A stretch of 64,000 nt of DNA from Neopararhizobium haloflavum (GTDB lineage Bacteria; Pseudomonadota; Alphaproteobacteria; Rhizobiales; Rhizobiaceae): assembly GCF_002750855.1 (NCBI RefSeq), contig NZ_NWUC01000005.1:186001-250000 (forward strand), written 5' to 3'. The notes beneath the pieces were generated by a model. The model saw only the letters and a list, made by a program, of their open reading frames with translations, was not told where the DNA came from and did no database searches. The position numbers and the translations under genes were made by a program. Of the stretch, positions 33,503-41,956 are shown one piece after another; the first letter of the stretch is position 1, and the number at the start of each line of letters is the position of its first letter.

Positions 33503-35404
33503 TCAGAGTCCCCGTACGGTGTCAACGATACTGTCCAGATGACTGAAATCAACGCCTTTGGAAATCGCTATTTCAATGATAGCGGCGGCAGCTACTGGCG
33601 ATTTGCATGCTTCGCCTCCTGCAATATCAAAATTGCTGCAGACTTTCTGTTTAATATCACCATACAAATCGCCGATCTTTGCTGAAATATACTTTTCTAA
33701 ATTACCAGGGAACGCTGCGTAGTAATCACTCACGCCAGATGGAAAATCCGTTAAATTAGGTGCCCCTGCAATTGATTGAATTAATCGGTTTCTTTTCAAA
33801 GCCTGATTACGATTTTTACCTCCTTCATCAGAGTCCAATACAGGATACGCTATCATTCCAAGGCTTTTGAATGCGTATAGCGGCTTATCAATTTTTGTTT
33901 TGCCGCCAACATCGACAATCGATATTCCAAATGTATACGGATCGATATCGCGTCTCTTAAAGGCTGCTTCAAGAATTGCCTTATCGCTTGCTCCTTCGAC
34001 AATAACGATTTTGTCCGCAAAGAATCCTTCATTTATCTCCCGAGTAAATATATGAAGTCCAACAGCAAAACGGTCACGGCTCATGGGGGTAGTATCAGCA
34101 CCGATATGGGACGCCATTCCGGCGCTGAAACTCTCAATGGAAAGGCTTCGACAGGTCGTTTGCAGTTCGCCATCCAGATCGCTTTTTGAAATTAAGCGTA
34201 TGTTATCAACGTCGACTATGTTTACAAATTTTTCCGAATGTGTCGTGTAAATAATTTGAATACGAATACCGGAAATATTATTAAATCCAGTCGTTATTTC
34301 TTTAAACGCTTGATAAAATAAAAGCTGCTTTATTGGATGCTGATAAATTTCCGGCTCTTCAATTAGCAAAATTATGTCACTATACGCTTCTTCGAAGCGT
34401 CCCTCATTCTCACCACCGTCGCCGGATGTCTCCTCGGCAAGAAATTGAACCAAGGAAAAGAAGATAGCTCGCTGGAGGCCGTGACCCACGTTGCCGACCT
34501 CGACACGCAACCCTCTGTGTTGAACTGAAATAAGCGGACTAGGAAAGCTAACAGATATCTCATTTGCTTTTTGAAGGTCCGCAATTAGGTGAGTATCTGA
34601 ATAGTACCTTTGAAGTGTGTCAGTCAGACGGGAGCTAATTGAAGACAACTGAGGTATATTTTTTGGGTCGGTTATCTCGGCCAGACGAGTGTTCGACGCC
34701 TGGATAAACTCGGTGAACTCTTCTTTGTTTTCGAAGGTTTGTTTGATAATATCATTTAGCAAACTAACCACTGGACTCTTTTTGAGGTCCCCGGCCTCTT
34801 CTGATGCATCTTTAACCGCAGGAACTAATCGTACCGCCGTTTTCTTTTTCAGCTTGCCATTTGCAACGTTCATCGCGCCGAAAAAGCCACGAACTTTGTC
34901 GAACGTTAGCTGATCTTCATTTTGCGCTTCCCAGTTCTTCAATTCGGTTTCCATTTGGTCTCCAGACGCAGATGGAAGCCCAAATTGATCGCGCAAACGC
35001 GCATAGATGCTGCGCTTTTTCGTGCCATTACTTTCTTGACGAAATTCGTCGAATTCCGCCATTACATCAGTGTAAACAAAATATTCGCCCCTCTCTTGAT
35101 TCGGCCCACCGAATTCACGCGCAACCATGAGGGCGTTGTCTTTGATCGCGGACCCAAACTCCTGACGTTCGATGGGGGTCAGGCGAGTAAAAACCAGCGC
35201 GATAGAAATTGGCCGGTCTGTATCATACAAATAATGGTCTTCTTTCCTTACACGAGGAGAGCTATCAAAAAACAGATCAATTGCTTTAATTATGGTGGAT
35301 TTGCCAGCATTATTGCTTCCAACCAAGGCATTCAAATTACAAAAATCAACATCGATACTTTGTATTGATTTGTAGTTTTCAATTCTAACTCGACCTATTT
35401 GCAC
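33503..35404 (-). CDS. OLD-family nuclease (AAA ATPase plus TOPRIM)
   Basis: About 633 residues. The N-terminal ABC/SMC-like ATPase has IENYKSIQSIDVDF and Walker A GSNNAGKST (residues 29-37), and a Walker B ILLIEEPEIYQHP. The C-terminal TOPRIM nuclease has IVEGASDKAIL near 466 and VLDSDEGGKNRN near 520. This is the Overcoming-Lysogenization-Defect architecture used in anti-phage defence, related to GajA; no UvrD-like gajB is adjacent, so it resembles a single-gene (class 1) OLD. Strikingly AT-rich against its neighbours. Start is GTG 35404 (or GTG 35410) after a G-rich RBS. Confidence 0.9.
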   Translation of the reverse strand: MQIGRVRIENYKSIQSIDVDFCNLNALVGSNNAGKSTIIKAIDLFFDSSPRVRKEDHYLYDTDRPISIALVFTRLTPIERQEFGSAIKDNALMVAREFGGPNQERGEYFVYTDVMAEFDEFRQESNGTKKRSIYARLRDQFGLPSASGDQMETELKNWEAQNEDQLTFDKVRGFFGAMNVANGKLKKKTAVRLVPAVKDASEEAGDLKKSPVVSLLNDIIKQTFENKEEFTEFIQASNTRLAEITDPKNIPQLSSISSRLTDTLQRYYSDTHLIADLQKANEISVSFPSPLISVQHRGLRVEVGNVGHGLQRAIFFSLVQFLAEETSGDGGENEGRFEEAYSDIILLIEEPEIYQHPIKQLLFYQAFKEITTGFNNISGIRIQIIYTTHSEKFVNIVDVDNIRLISKSDLDGELQTTCRSLSIESFSAGMASHIGADTTPMSRDRFAVGLHIFTREINEGFFADKIVIVEGASDKAILEAAFKRRDIDPYTFGISIVDVGGKTKIDKPLYAFKSLGMIAYPVLDSDEGGKNRNQALKRNRLIQSIAGAPNLTDFPSGVSDYYAAFPGNLEKYISAKIGDLYGDIKQKVCSNFDIAGGEACKSPVAAAAIIEIAISKGVDFSHLDSIVDTVRGL

Positions 35405-35492
35405 CTTCACCCCCCTTATTGGATAGTAAAGCACTCGGTGGCTCAAAAAAGATTTCAACTATCCATCGTAACCAGCCCATTATCTACACTAG

Positions 35493-35568
35493 CCCCCTCA
35501 CCAAGCGCGCCAATCCGCTCGGCTTTGCCTCGCGGGGCTTGCTATCCTCTCCCACAAGGGGAGAGGTG
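35493..35568 (-). repeat. modular palindromic repeat, copy C
   Basis: Inverted copy: CCCCCTCACC, a core of about 45 bases matching copies A and F (AAGCCGAGCGGATTGGCGCG on the minus strand), and CCTCTCCCACAAGGGGAGAGG. It lies between the OLD gene start and the DUF559 gene. Confidence 0.85.
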
Positions 35569-35578
35569 ACCACCCCAT

Positions 35579-35938
35579 CTACCGCCCCACCCGCGTCCAC
35601 AACGCCTCCAGGATCACCCGGCACACCCCGTCCCCGTTCCGCAAGACCTCGTCGTTCCAGAACCGCAGAGTCAGAAACCCCTCCCCCGCCATCATCGAGT
35701 CACGCCGCGCATCACGCGAACTTTCTGCATGCTGCGCCCCGTCCACCTCGACGATCAACCGCGCCTCGAAGCAGACGAAATCGAGGATATAGCCCTTGAG
35801 CGGCACCTGCCGGCGGAACTTGAACCCCTCCAGCCGCCGGTCGCGCAGGCACTCCCAAAGCTCCCATTCCGCATCCGTCATCTGCCGCCGCATGGCGCGG
35901 GCATGAACGCGATGGACCGGCGGCGGCGCGTGTCTCAT
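35579..35938 (-). CDS. DUF559 family (Vsr-like endonuclease fold) protein
   Basis: A 119-residue protein with the DUF559 pattern: RRQMTDAEWELWECLRDRRL, then FKFRRQVPLKGYILDFVC, LIVEVDGAQH, and FWNDEVLRN near the end. The Asp of ILDF and Glu-x-Asp of VEVDG fit a PD-(D/E)XK-type nuclease core. Such small genes are common in Rhizobiales; the function is not established. ATG 35938 chosen. Confidence 0.9.
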   Translation of the reverse strand: MRHAPPPVHRVHARAMRRQMTDAEWELWECLRDRRLEGFKFRRQVPLKGYILDFVCFEARLIVEVDGAQHAESSRDARRDSMMAGEGFLTLRFWNDEVLRNGDGVCRVILEALWTRVGR

Positions 35939-35983
35939 CCCCCGACGATAGCAATGGTTGTACCGAAAGGCGAGCGGCAACCC

Positions 35984-36070
35984 CCACCTCTCCCCAAGGT
36001 GGGAGAGGTTGCAAAAACTTTGGTTTGGGCGCGATCAGCGACCAAGCCTTAGTTTTTGCTGGTGAGGGGG
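35984..36070 (+). repeat. modular palindromic repeat, copy D
   Basis: CCACCTCTCCCCAAGGTGGG..., then an imperfect palindromic core beginning GCAAAAACTTTGG and ending AGTTTTTGC, then TGGTGAGGGGG. A different core from copies C and F but the same ends. More repeat-like palindromic sequence (AAATCGCATCGCGATTT) continues to 36173. Confidence 0.8.
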
Positions 36071-36173
36071 TGAGGAGCGATGGCCGGAGGCCAGAAATCG
36101 CATCGCGATTTCAGCGACGAACGCGCGGAGCCATAGCGCAGCGCCATGGACGCAAGATCTTGCCCCAAAACGA

Positions 36174-36253
36174 CCCCCTCACCAGCGATTTCTATGGATT
36201 TGGGTAAACCCAAGCCCAAGAAATCGCGTCCTCTCCCACCTTGGGGAGAGGTG
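36174..36253 (-). repeat. modular palindromic repeat, copy E
   Basis: Inverted orientation: CCCCCTCACCA, a core GCGATTTCTATGG ... AAGAAATCGC that is itself palindromic, and CCTCTCCCACCTTGGGGAGAGG. Confidence 0.8.
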
Positions 36254-36275
36254 ACGGCGCGGCAGCCCGGATGCC

Positions 36276-36352
36276 CCACCTCTCCCCTGGTGGGAGAGGA
36301 TAGCAAGCCCCGCGAGGCGAAGCCGAGCGGTTCGGCGCGCTTGGTGAGGGGG
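36276..36352 (+). repeat. modular palindromic repeat, copy F
   Basis: CCACCTCTCCCCTGGTGGG..., core GCAAGCCCCGCGAGGCGAAG ... GCGCTT, and TGGTGAGGGGG. The core is shared with copies A and C. Confidence 0.85.
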
Positions 36353-36386
36353 ACGGTGAGGTCGGCGAGATCATGCCTCCACGCCG

Positions 36387-36460
36387 CCCCCTCACCAGCA
36401 AAATCTGGCACTTGGCTGCGCCAAGGCACCGATTTTGCGTCCTCTCCCCAAGGGGAGAGG
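36387..36460 (-). repeat. modular palindromic repeat, copy G
   Basis: Inverted orientation: CCCCCTCACCA, palindromic core GCAAAATCTGGCA ... CACCGATTTTGC with inner CTTGGCTGCGCCAAG, then CCTCTCCCCAAGGGGAGAGG. Confidence 0.85.
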
Positions 36461-36935
36461 TTTTGTTTTCCCCGCCCCTGACGCCCATGCCATAATCCCC
36501 TCGCTGCTACCGAGCGGGATGGGACAGGTCGACGGTCCGGTTCCAGGTGGCGGCCGGCGCTTCCGCCGGCGGTGAAACGTGGCCGCCGGCCGGAGAGGTC
36601 CCGAAACGGCTCCCCCTGGCACTATGACCAGGTTCGGCTGCGTGCCCGTGCAAGCGGGCCGGCCGCGCGTCCCCGAAAGGCCGAGCGCCCGAAGGGATGG
36701 CCGGTCCGCGCAGAGAGCTTGAACCGGGATCTGACGGAGGATGCCCCCGAGAACGCCGCCGGGGCGCGAAGACCGCGCCATGACAACACACATCTCCAGG
36801 CGGCTCGATCTTTGCGCCCCGGACCCGTCACTGCTGCTTTCCCCCTGGCGCCCGCATGGGCCGAAGGGCGCTTTCGCGCGCCCCTGCCTGCCCGCTTCAG
36901 GCGGCGCCGGGACGACCCGGAGACGAGGATTTTCG
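36461..36935. other. GC-rich region without a recognised gene
   Basis: Open frames exist on both strands but none has a recognised product. Local hairpins include GCCGGCGG with CCGCCGGC around 36558-36585 and CCTGG with CCAGG around 36616-36633. An upstream in-frame ATG at 36780 could extend the next gene. No riboswitch or RNA family was identified. Confidence 0.4.
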
Positions 36936-37295
36936 ATGGCCGATCTCAAACGCCGCATTGCCCTTTCCACGCTGCGCCGCGACATCACCCGCATCCGCGA
37001 CGAGATCGAGGCGCTCGCCCGCGAAGGCTGGCAGCCGCATCCGCGCGACGATGCCGCCTGCTGCCGCCTTGCCGCCTGCCGTCGCCACCGCGCCTGCCAG
37101 AGCGATGCCGTCCGCCGCGCCTGCGGCCCGGCATGCGAGGCCGTAGGGACATCGGCCCGCCGCCGGAAGCGCCCGCCCGGTGGCGATCCCGCCGGCGTTC
37201 AGCCGCAGCGTCCCGGCGCCGCCCGGCCAGAACCCGTGGGCCAAACGCCCCCGCCGTCCGAGCCGGCGCTTTATTGGCCGAAGGATTTCGCCTAG
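36936..37295 (+). CDS. hypothetical protein, Cys/Arg-rich
   Basis: A 119-residue basic protein starting MADLKRRIALSTLRRDI, with a helical RDEIEALAREGW segment, a Cys/Arg/Ala stretch and a Pro-rich tail ending LYWPKDFA. ATG 36936 follows GACGAGGA at 5 bases. No family recognised; the N-terminal coiled stretch and codon use make it a plausible gene, 9 bases before DUF922. Confidence 0.45.
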   Translation: MADLKRRIALSTLRRDITRIRDEIEALAREGWQPHPRDDAACCRLAACRRHRACQSDAVRRACGPACEAVGTSARRRKRPPGGDPAGVQPQRPGAARPEPVGQTPPPSEPALYWPKDFA

Positions 37296-37304
37296 AACCG
37301 CTTC

Positions 37305-37937
37305 ATGCGCCCTCGCCCTCCCGCCGTCCTCCGCTTCCGCCTTTCCCGTTGCGCCGCCCTCGGCCTCGCGTTCGCGCTCGGCCTTGCCGCAAGCCCGGCG
37401 CACGCCCGCGACTGGCAACCGGCCGAGCGCATCGAGACCTATGCGGTGAGCGGCGCAAGCGGCATCGCGCTTTATCGCTCCATCGGCGACAGGGCGCCCG
37501 CTGCCGGCGTCGGCTCGGCCATCGCCCACACCGATTTCGAGCTTTTGTGGACGCGCGACTATCGCCCGCAGCCGGATGGTTCCTGCGTCCTCGCGCTCGC
37601 CCGGCCGAGCCTCACCATCATCTATCGCTGGCCGAAGGCGCCCGCCGGCCTGCCGGAGCCGGCCGCATCCAAATGGGCCCGCTTCATCGCCGGCGTCGAA
37701 AAGCACGAGCGCGTCCATGGCGATCATCTGATCGAGATGACCGAGCGGATCGAGACCTTCAGCCGCAACCTCTCCGCGCCCGACGATCCGCAATGCACGA
37801 AGGTGCGCGAAAAGCTCCAGGCCTTCCTCGCCGAAATGGCCGCCTGGCGCCTGCAAAAGGCCCGCAGCTTCGACCGCGCCGAAATGTCGGAAGGCGGCAA
37901 CGTCCACCGGCTGATCCTGGAACTCGTCAACCCGTAA
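37305..37937 (+). CDS. secreted DUF922 protein with HExxH motif
   Basis: A 210-residue exported protein. Signal peptide at 1-34 ending in ASPAHA. The DUF922 domain includes ETYAVSGASGIALYRSIGD, FELLWTRDYRPQPDGSC and the zinc-protease-like VEKHERVHGDHLIEM, where HERVH is an HExxH motif. The family is predicted to be a secreted Zn-dependent protease; activity is unproven. Periplasmic. Confidence 0.85.
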   Translation: MRPRPPAVLRFRLSRCAALGLAFALGLAASPAHARDWQPAERIETYAVSGASGIALYRSIGDRAPAAGVGSAIAHTDFELLWTRDYRPQPDGSCVLALARPSLTIIYRWPKAPAGLPEPAASKWARFIAGVEKHERVHGDHLIEMTERIETFSRNLSAPDDPQCTKVREKLQAFLAEMAAWRLQKARSFDRAEMSEGGNVHRLILELVNP

Positions 37938-37949
37938 GCGCGCCGGCTC

Positions 37950-38089
37950 CCACCTCTCCCGTGATGGGAGGTGAGGGTGAGAAGCGGACCGCTGCGCGGG
38001 TCGCCCTGCCCTTCGCGATGGCTCAGGGCGTTCGTCGCTCGAAAAGCCCAACCGTTGGCTTTTCGTCCGCTGCGCGGACCGCTCCTCAC
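37950..38089 (+). repeat. modular palindromic repeat, copy H (long core)
   Basis: CACCTCTCCCGTGATGGGAGGTGAGGG start and a long core framed by GAGAAGCGGACCGCTGCGCG and its near-inverse CCGCTGCGCGGACCGCTCCTC. The beginning GTGAGAAGCGG and the GTTCGTCGCTCGAAA part match the core of copy A. It reaches into the stop codon of clpS (minus strand). Confidence 0.75.
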
Positions 38090-38454
38090 TCCTCCGGTTC
38101 GGCGATGAACTGCAGGGGAAAGCCGAATTTCTTGCCGTATTCGTTGGCCCGCTGGACCTTGGTTTCGGCGACATCGCGCGGATAGACCGAGATGACGCAG
38201 GAGCCCTTGCGGTGCGCCGTCAGCATCACCTGCGTCGCCCGGTCCTCGCCCATGCCGAACTCGGCTTCGAGCACCATGACGACGAAGTCGCGCGGCGTGT
38301 AGTCGTCATTGAGGAGCAGCACCTTGTAGAGCTTCGGCCGCTCCAGCTTGGTCCGGGTCACTGTCTTCGGCTTGGCCGGCGCCGTGACGTCGTCGCCCGA
38401 GCCGGGACCGGGTCCGGACGCGATGCGGGCAGAAAGGGTTGACTGCGCTATCAT
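38086..38454 (-). CDS. clpS: ATP-dependent Clp protease adapter
   Basis: A 122-residue N-end-rule adaptor that delivers substrates to ClpA-ClpP. Core motifs are KLYKVLLLNDDYTPRDFVV with the binding-pocket Asn-Asp-Asp, VLEAEFGMGEDRATQVMLTAH, and GSCVISVYPRDVAETKV. The N-terminal about 35 residues are the flexible arm. ATG 38454 chosen (ATG 38466 also possible). Rhizobia usually have two ClpS paralogues; which one this is cannot be told. Confidence 0.95.
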   Translation of the reverse strand: MIAQSTLSARIASGPGPGSGDDVTAPAKPKTVTRTKLERPKLYKVLLLNDDYTPRDFVVMVLEAEFGMGEDRATQVMLTAHRKGSCVISVYPRDVAETKVQRANEYGKKFGFPLQFIAEPEE

Positions 38455-38558
38455 GGGCAAGAACATAGCGCGCCGACGCGCGGATTTCACGGGGGGTGTG
38501 CTGCCCCGGAAGGCTGCCGCGCCGCCGCAAGCTCCAAGGTCGCGAGGTTCGAGCATCC

Positions 38559-39584
38559 ATGGCCTATCGCTTCAAGCCCGGCACCCGTGCCGTCGGAAAG
38601 GCCCTGCGCCGCATCGCCGCCGAGCAGGTCGACAAGGCGATCGCCGAGCTGGAGGACGGCGACCTCGCCGCGCCGGTGCGCGTCCATCAGGCCCGCAAGC
38701 GGCTGAAGAAGCTGCGCGGCCTCGTTCGGCTCGTGCGGCCGGTCTTTCCCGCCGGAAAGCGCGAGAACGCCGCCTGCCGCGAAATCGCCAGCGCGCTTTC
38801 GCCCTATCGCGACGACGCGGTGATGACGAATGTCTACGACGCGCTGTGCGCGGCGAACGCCGGCGGCATCGACCGGCCGGCGCTGGCGCCGGTGCGCCGC
38901 GCCCTCACCGGCCAGCGCAGTGTCGCCGCCGATACGGGCGATATCGATGCCGCGCTGACCGGCGCCCTCGACGCGCTGCGTGAGATGCGGGCCCGCATCG
39001 ATGGCTGGCACCTGTCGCAGACGGGCTTCGCCGCGCTCGGCAAGGGGCTGGCCGCCACCTATGGCGCTGCCCGCGACGGTCTCGACCGCGCCGTGGAGAC
39101 GCCGGCGGGTCCCGAGCGGGTCGAGGCCCTGCACGCCTGGCGCAAGCAAGTGAAGTATCACAGCCAGCACGCCCGTCTCCTCGCCCTCGCCTGGCCGGAG
39201 GCGACGGGTCCGCACATCGCCGCCGCCCGCGCGCTCGCCGCCATGCTCGGCGAGCACCATGACGCCTGCGTCTTCGCCGAGCGCATGGCCGATCCCGCCG
39301 CTGGCCCGGTCGAGGCGCGCGGCACCCTCGCTGTCCTGGCAACGCGCCGCGCCGCCGCGCTGGAGCAGGATAGCCTCGTCCTCGGCAGGCGGCTCTTCGC
39401 CGACAAGCCGAAGGCGCTGAAGCGGCGCTGGCGGATCTGGTGGAAGAGCGCCGCCGATGCCGAAAAGATGAGAAAGGCACCCGCCGCTTCCCACGCGGCC
39501 GAGGTCGGCGACGAGGGAGACGAGCGCGCAGCCACCAAGGGCTGGTTCGGACCCAGTCCGCTGACCCGCGACAGCATAAGATGA
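38559..39584 (+). CDS. CHAD domain-containing protein
   Basis: A 341-residue helical protein with conserved histidines and basic residues: VRVHQARKRLKKLRGLVRLV near residue 45 and LHAWRKQVKYHSQHARLL near 190. CHAD domains bind polyphosphate and associate with polyP granules. Here CHAD stands alone without a CYTH domain. It is divergent from clpS with a start at ATG 38559. Confidence 0.9.
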   Translation: MAYRFKPGTRAVGKALRRIAAEQVDKAIAELEDGDLAAPVRVHQARKRLKKLRGLVRLVRPVFPAGKRENAACREIASALSPYRDDAVMTNVYDALCAANAGGIDRPALAPVRRALTGQRSVAADTGDIDAALTGALDALREMRARIDGWHLSQTGFAALGKGLAATYGAARDGLDRAVETPAGPERVEALHAWRKQVKYHSQHARLLALAWPEATGPHIAAARALAAMLGEHHDACVFAERMADPAAGPVEARGTLAVLATRRAAALEQDSLVLGRRLFADKPKALKRRWRIWWKSAADAEKMRKAPAASHAAEVGDEGDERAATKGWFGPSPLTRDSIR

Positions 39585-39708
39585 GGCCAGCCCGAAACCA
39601 TCACCGCTTGCGCCGCATCGATCACCAATATTGATTTGTCGGCGCCACCGCCGCCGTCTAGCGAAAGTCCGTAAGCCCGCCTTATCACCCCTGTCCTCGG
39701 GTCGGCCC

Positions 39709-40620
39709 ATGCCCCTTTCTGCCAATGTCCGCGGCGCGCTGTTCATGTCGCTCGCCATGGCCGGATTTTTGTTCAACGACACCATCGTCAAGGTGCTGTC
39801 GTCGGACATGAATGTCGGTCAGGTCATGATCCTGCGCGGCATGGTCGCCACGACGCTGATCACCGCGCTCGCCTGGCACCGTGGCGCGCTGCGCCCGCTG
39901 GCCACGATCATGGAACCGATGATCGTCCTGCGCGTCATCGGCGAGGTCGGCGGTACCGTCACCTTCCTGATCGCGCTGACACACATCCCCATTGCCAATG
40001 CCTCGGCCATCCTGCAGGCCCTGCCGCTCGCCGTGACCATGGGCGCAGCGCTCTTCCTCGCCGAACCGGTGGGCTGGCGCCGCTGGACGGCGATCGCCGT
40101 CGGCTTCCTCGGCGTCATGATCATCGTACGCCCGGGCGTTGCGGGTTTTTCGGCCTATTCGCTGTTGGTCCTCGCCACGGTCGGGTTTGCCGCGCTGCGT
40201 GATCTCGCCACCCGTATGGTCCGCGCCGATGTGCCATCGCTGTTCCTGTCCGTGGTCACCAGTCCGATCGTCGCCCTCACCGGCCTCGTCATGGCGCCCT
40301 TGATGGGCGGCTTCAGCCCGGTCGAGGCGAAACATGCCGGCCTCATCCTGTTCGGCGCGATACTCCTGCTGTTCGGCTACCAGTTCATCATCATGGCAAT
40401 GCGCGAGGGCGACATCTCCTTCATCGCGCCGTTCCGCTACACCAATCTGTTGTGGGCGATGCTGGTCGGCTATCTCGTCTTCGGAGACATTCCCGATCGC
40501 TACATGATCGTCGGCGCCGCGATCATCGTCGGATCGGGCCTTTATACGCTCTATCGCGAACGCAGGAAGCCCGAAGCCGAGCCCGTTGCCGCCGAGACGC
40601 CGGCGCGCCACGCGCCCTGA
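39709..40620 (+). CDS. EamA/DMT-family transporter
   Basis: A 303-residue ten-helix membrane protein. Seen: MSLAMAGFLFNDTIVKVLS at the N-terminus, IPIANASAILQALPLAVTM after helix 3, and the second EamA repeat ending with IVGSGLYTLYRERR. It resembles the S-adenosylmethionine/amino-acid-type DMT group of alphaproteobacteria, but the substrate is unknown. It is separate from the EamA gene at 2.8 kb. Confidence 0.88.
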   Translation: MPLSANVRGALFMSLAMAGFLFNDTIVKVLSSDMNVGQVMILRGMVATTLITALAWHRGALRPLATIMEPMIVLRVIGEVGGTVTFLIALTHIPIANASAILQALPLAVTMGAALFLAEPVGWRRWTAIAVGFLGVMIIVRPGVAGFSAYSLLVLATVGFAALRDLATRMVRADVPSLFLSVVTSPIVALTGLVMAPLMGGFSPVEAKHAGLILFGAILLLFGYQFIIMAMREGDISFIAPFRYTNLLWAMLVGYLVFGDIPDRYMIVGAAIIVGSGLYTLYRERRKPEAEPVAAETPARHAP

Positions 40621-40698
40621 CGGCCAGATTTTTTGTAAGGGAGCCTTTCCTTTTTACTCGTCCTGCGCCAAGTGAGCCGCGAAGGATCTAGACCGCGC

Positions 40699-41955
40699 AT
40701 GCAGCAGCCATCCCGCTTTCTCGACGCCGGCACGCCGCCGCACATCATCACGCTCGTCCTCATGGCGGCCGTGGGCGCGCTCAACATGAACATCTTCCTG
40801 CCCTCTCTGCCAGGGATGGCCGCGTGGTTCGAGACGGACTACGCGCTTGTGCAATTGACGGTGTCGCTCTATCTCGCCGGCACAGCGTTGCTGCAACTGT
40901 TCCTCGGCCCGCTGTCCGACCGTTTCGGCCGCCGACCCGTCATGCTGGCGAGCCTGTGGCTGTTCCTCGCCGCCACTCTCGTCTGCGTCTTTGCACCGAC
41001 GATCGAAATCCTGCTCATCGGCAGGGTGCTGCAATCCGTCGTCATCGCCGGGCTCGTTCTGTCGCGGGCCGTGGTCCGCGACATGGTCGGCACGGCCAAG
41101 GCCGCAAGCATGATCGGCTATGTCACCATGGGCATGACGCTGGTTCCGATGCTCGGGCCGACGCTCGGCGGCATTCTCGATCAGTTGTTCGGCTGGCAGG
41201 CCAATTTTGTCGTGACCTTCATCTTCGGCGTCATCGTGCTTGTCGTGGTCTGGCGCGACCTTGGCGAAACCAACGAGACGATGTCGGCGAGCTTCGCCCA
41301 GCAGTTCCGTGCGTACCCGGAACTGCTCCGGGCCCGGCGTTTCTGGGGCTATGCGCTGACCGCGACATTTGCATCCGGTGCATTCTTCTCGTTCCTCGGC
41401 GGCGGCCCCTATGTCGCCTCCAACGTCCTCGGCATGGCACCGCACGAGGTCGGCTATCATTTCTTCTTCATCGCCCTTGGCTACATGATCGGCAATTTCC
41501 TCGCCGGCCGCTTTTCGATCGTTATCGGCCTCAACCCGATGATGGTGATCGGCAATTTCGTCGCCGCCTGTGGCATGGTGCTGTCGATCGGCTTGTTCCT
41601 CGCGGGGTTCTTCCATCCGATGGCATTCTTCGGACCGATCTTTTTCGTCGGCTTCGGCAACGGCATGACACTGCCCAACGCCAATGCGGGCGTCGTCTCG
41701 GTGCGTCCCCACCTCGCCGGTTCTGCTTCCGGTCTCGGCGGCGCCATGATGATCGGCGGCGGCGCCGGCCTGTCGGTGATCGCAAGCGCCTCCCTGTCTC
41801 CCGAGACAGGCCCCTATCCCCTCCTCGTCACCATGCTGATTTCGTCCATGGCAGGGGTCGCGGCCTCTCTTTACGTGGTCTATGCTTCCCGGCGATCCGG
41901 CGTTGCGGCCACCGCGCTGGAAGACGCCGCACCGGATCGCATTGTGGGAGAATGA
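40699..41955 (+). CDS. MFS drug transporter, Bcr/CflA type
   Basis: About 418 residues with twelve predicted helices. The family loop GPLSDRFGRRPVMLAS follows helix 2, and DALHA-type features (MNIFLPSLPGMAAWF) fit Bcr/CflA multidrug exporters. ATG 40699 or an upstream GTG 40672 may be used. It ends one base before the fdhD start, so it may be transcribed with the molybdenum cofactor genes; a transport role tied to them is not shown. Confidence 0.88.
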   Translation: MQQPSRFLDAGTPPHIITLVLMAAVGALNMNIFLPSLPGMAAWFETDYALVQLTVSLYLAGTALLQLFLGPLSDRFGRRPVMLASLWLFLAATLVCVFAPTIEILLIGRVLQSVVIAGLVLSRAVVRDMVGTAKAASMIGYVTMGMTLVPMLGPTLGGILDQLFGWQANFVVTFIFGVIVLVVVWRDLGETNETMSASFAQQFRAYPELLRARRFWGYALTATFASGAFFSFLGGGPYVASNVLGMAPHEVGYHFFFIALGYMIGNFLAGRFSIVIGLNPMMVIGNFVAACGMVLSIGLFLAGFFHPMAFFGPIFFVGFGNGMTLPNANAGVVSVRPHLAGSASGLGGAMMIGGGAGLSVIASASLSPETGPYPLLVTMLISSMAGVAASLYVVYASRRSGVAATALEDAAPDRIVGE

Positions 41956-41956
41956 C

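Noticed and set aside
33503-35404. Gabija system
   Set aside because: The nuclease is GajA-like in architecture, but no UvrD-like gajB is next to it. UvrB at 30340-33423 is the normal repair protein, not a GajB partner.
35984-36460. CRISPR array
   Set aside because: The repeats are inverted relative to each other, have palindromic cores of different sequence, and lack regular spacers or cas genes.
36572-38185. 537-codon plus-strand ORF
   Set aside because: It overlaps DUF922 and clpS in other frames and has Arg/Pro-rich shadow composition.
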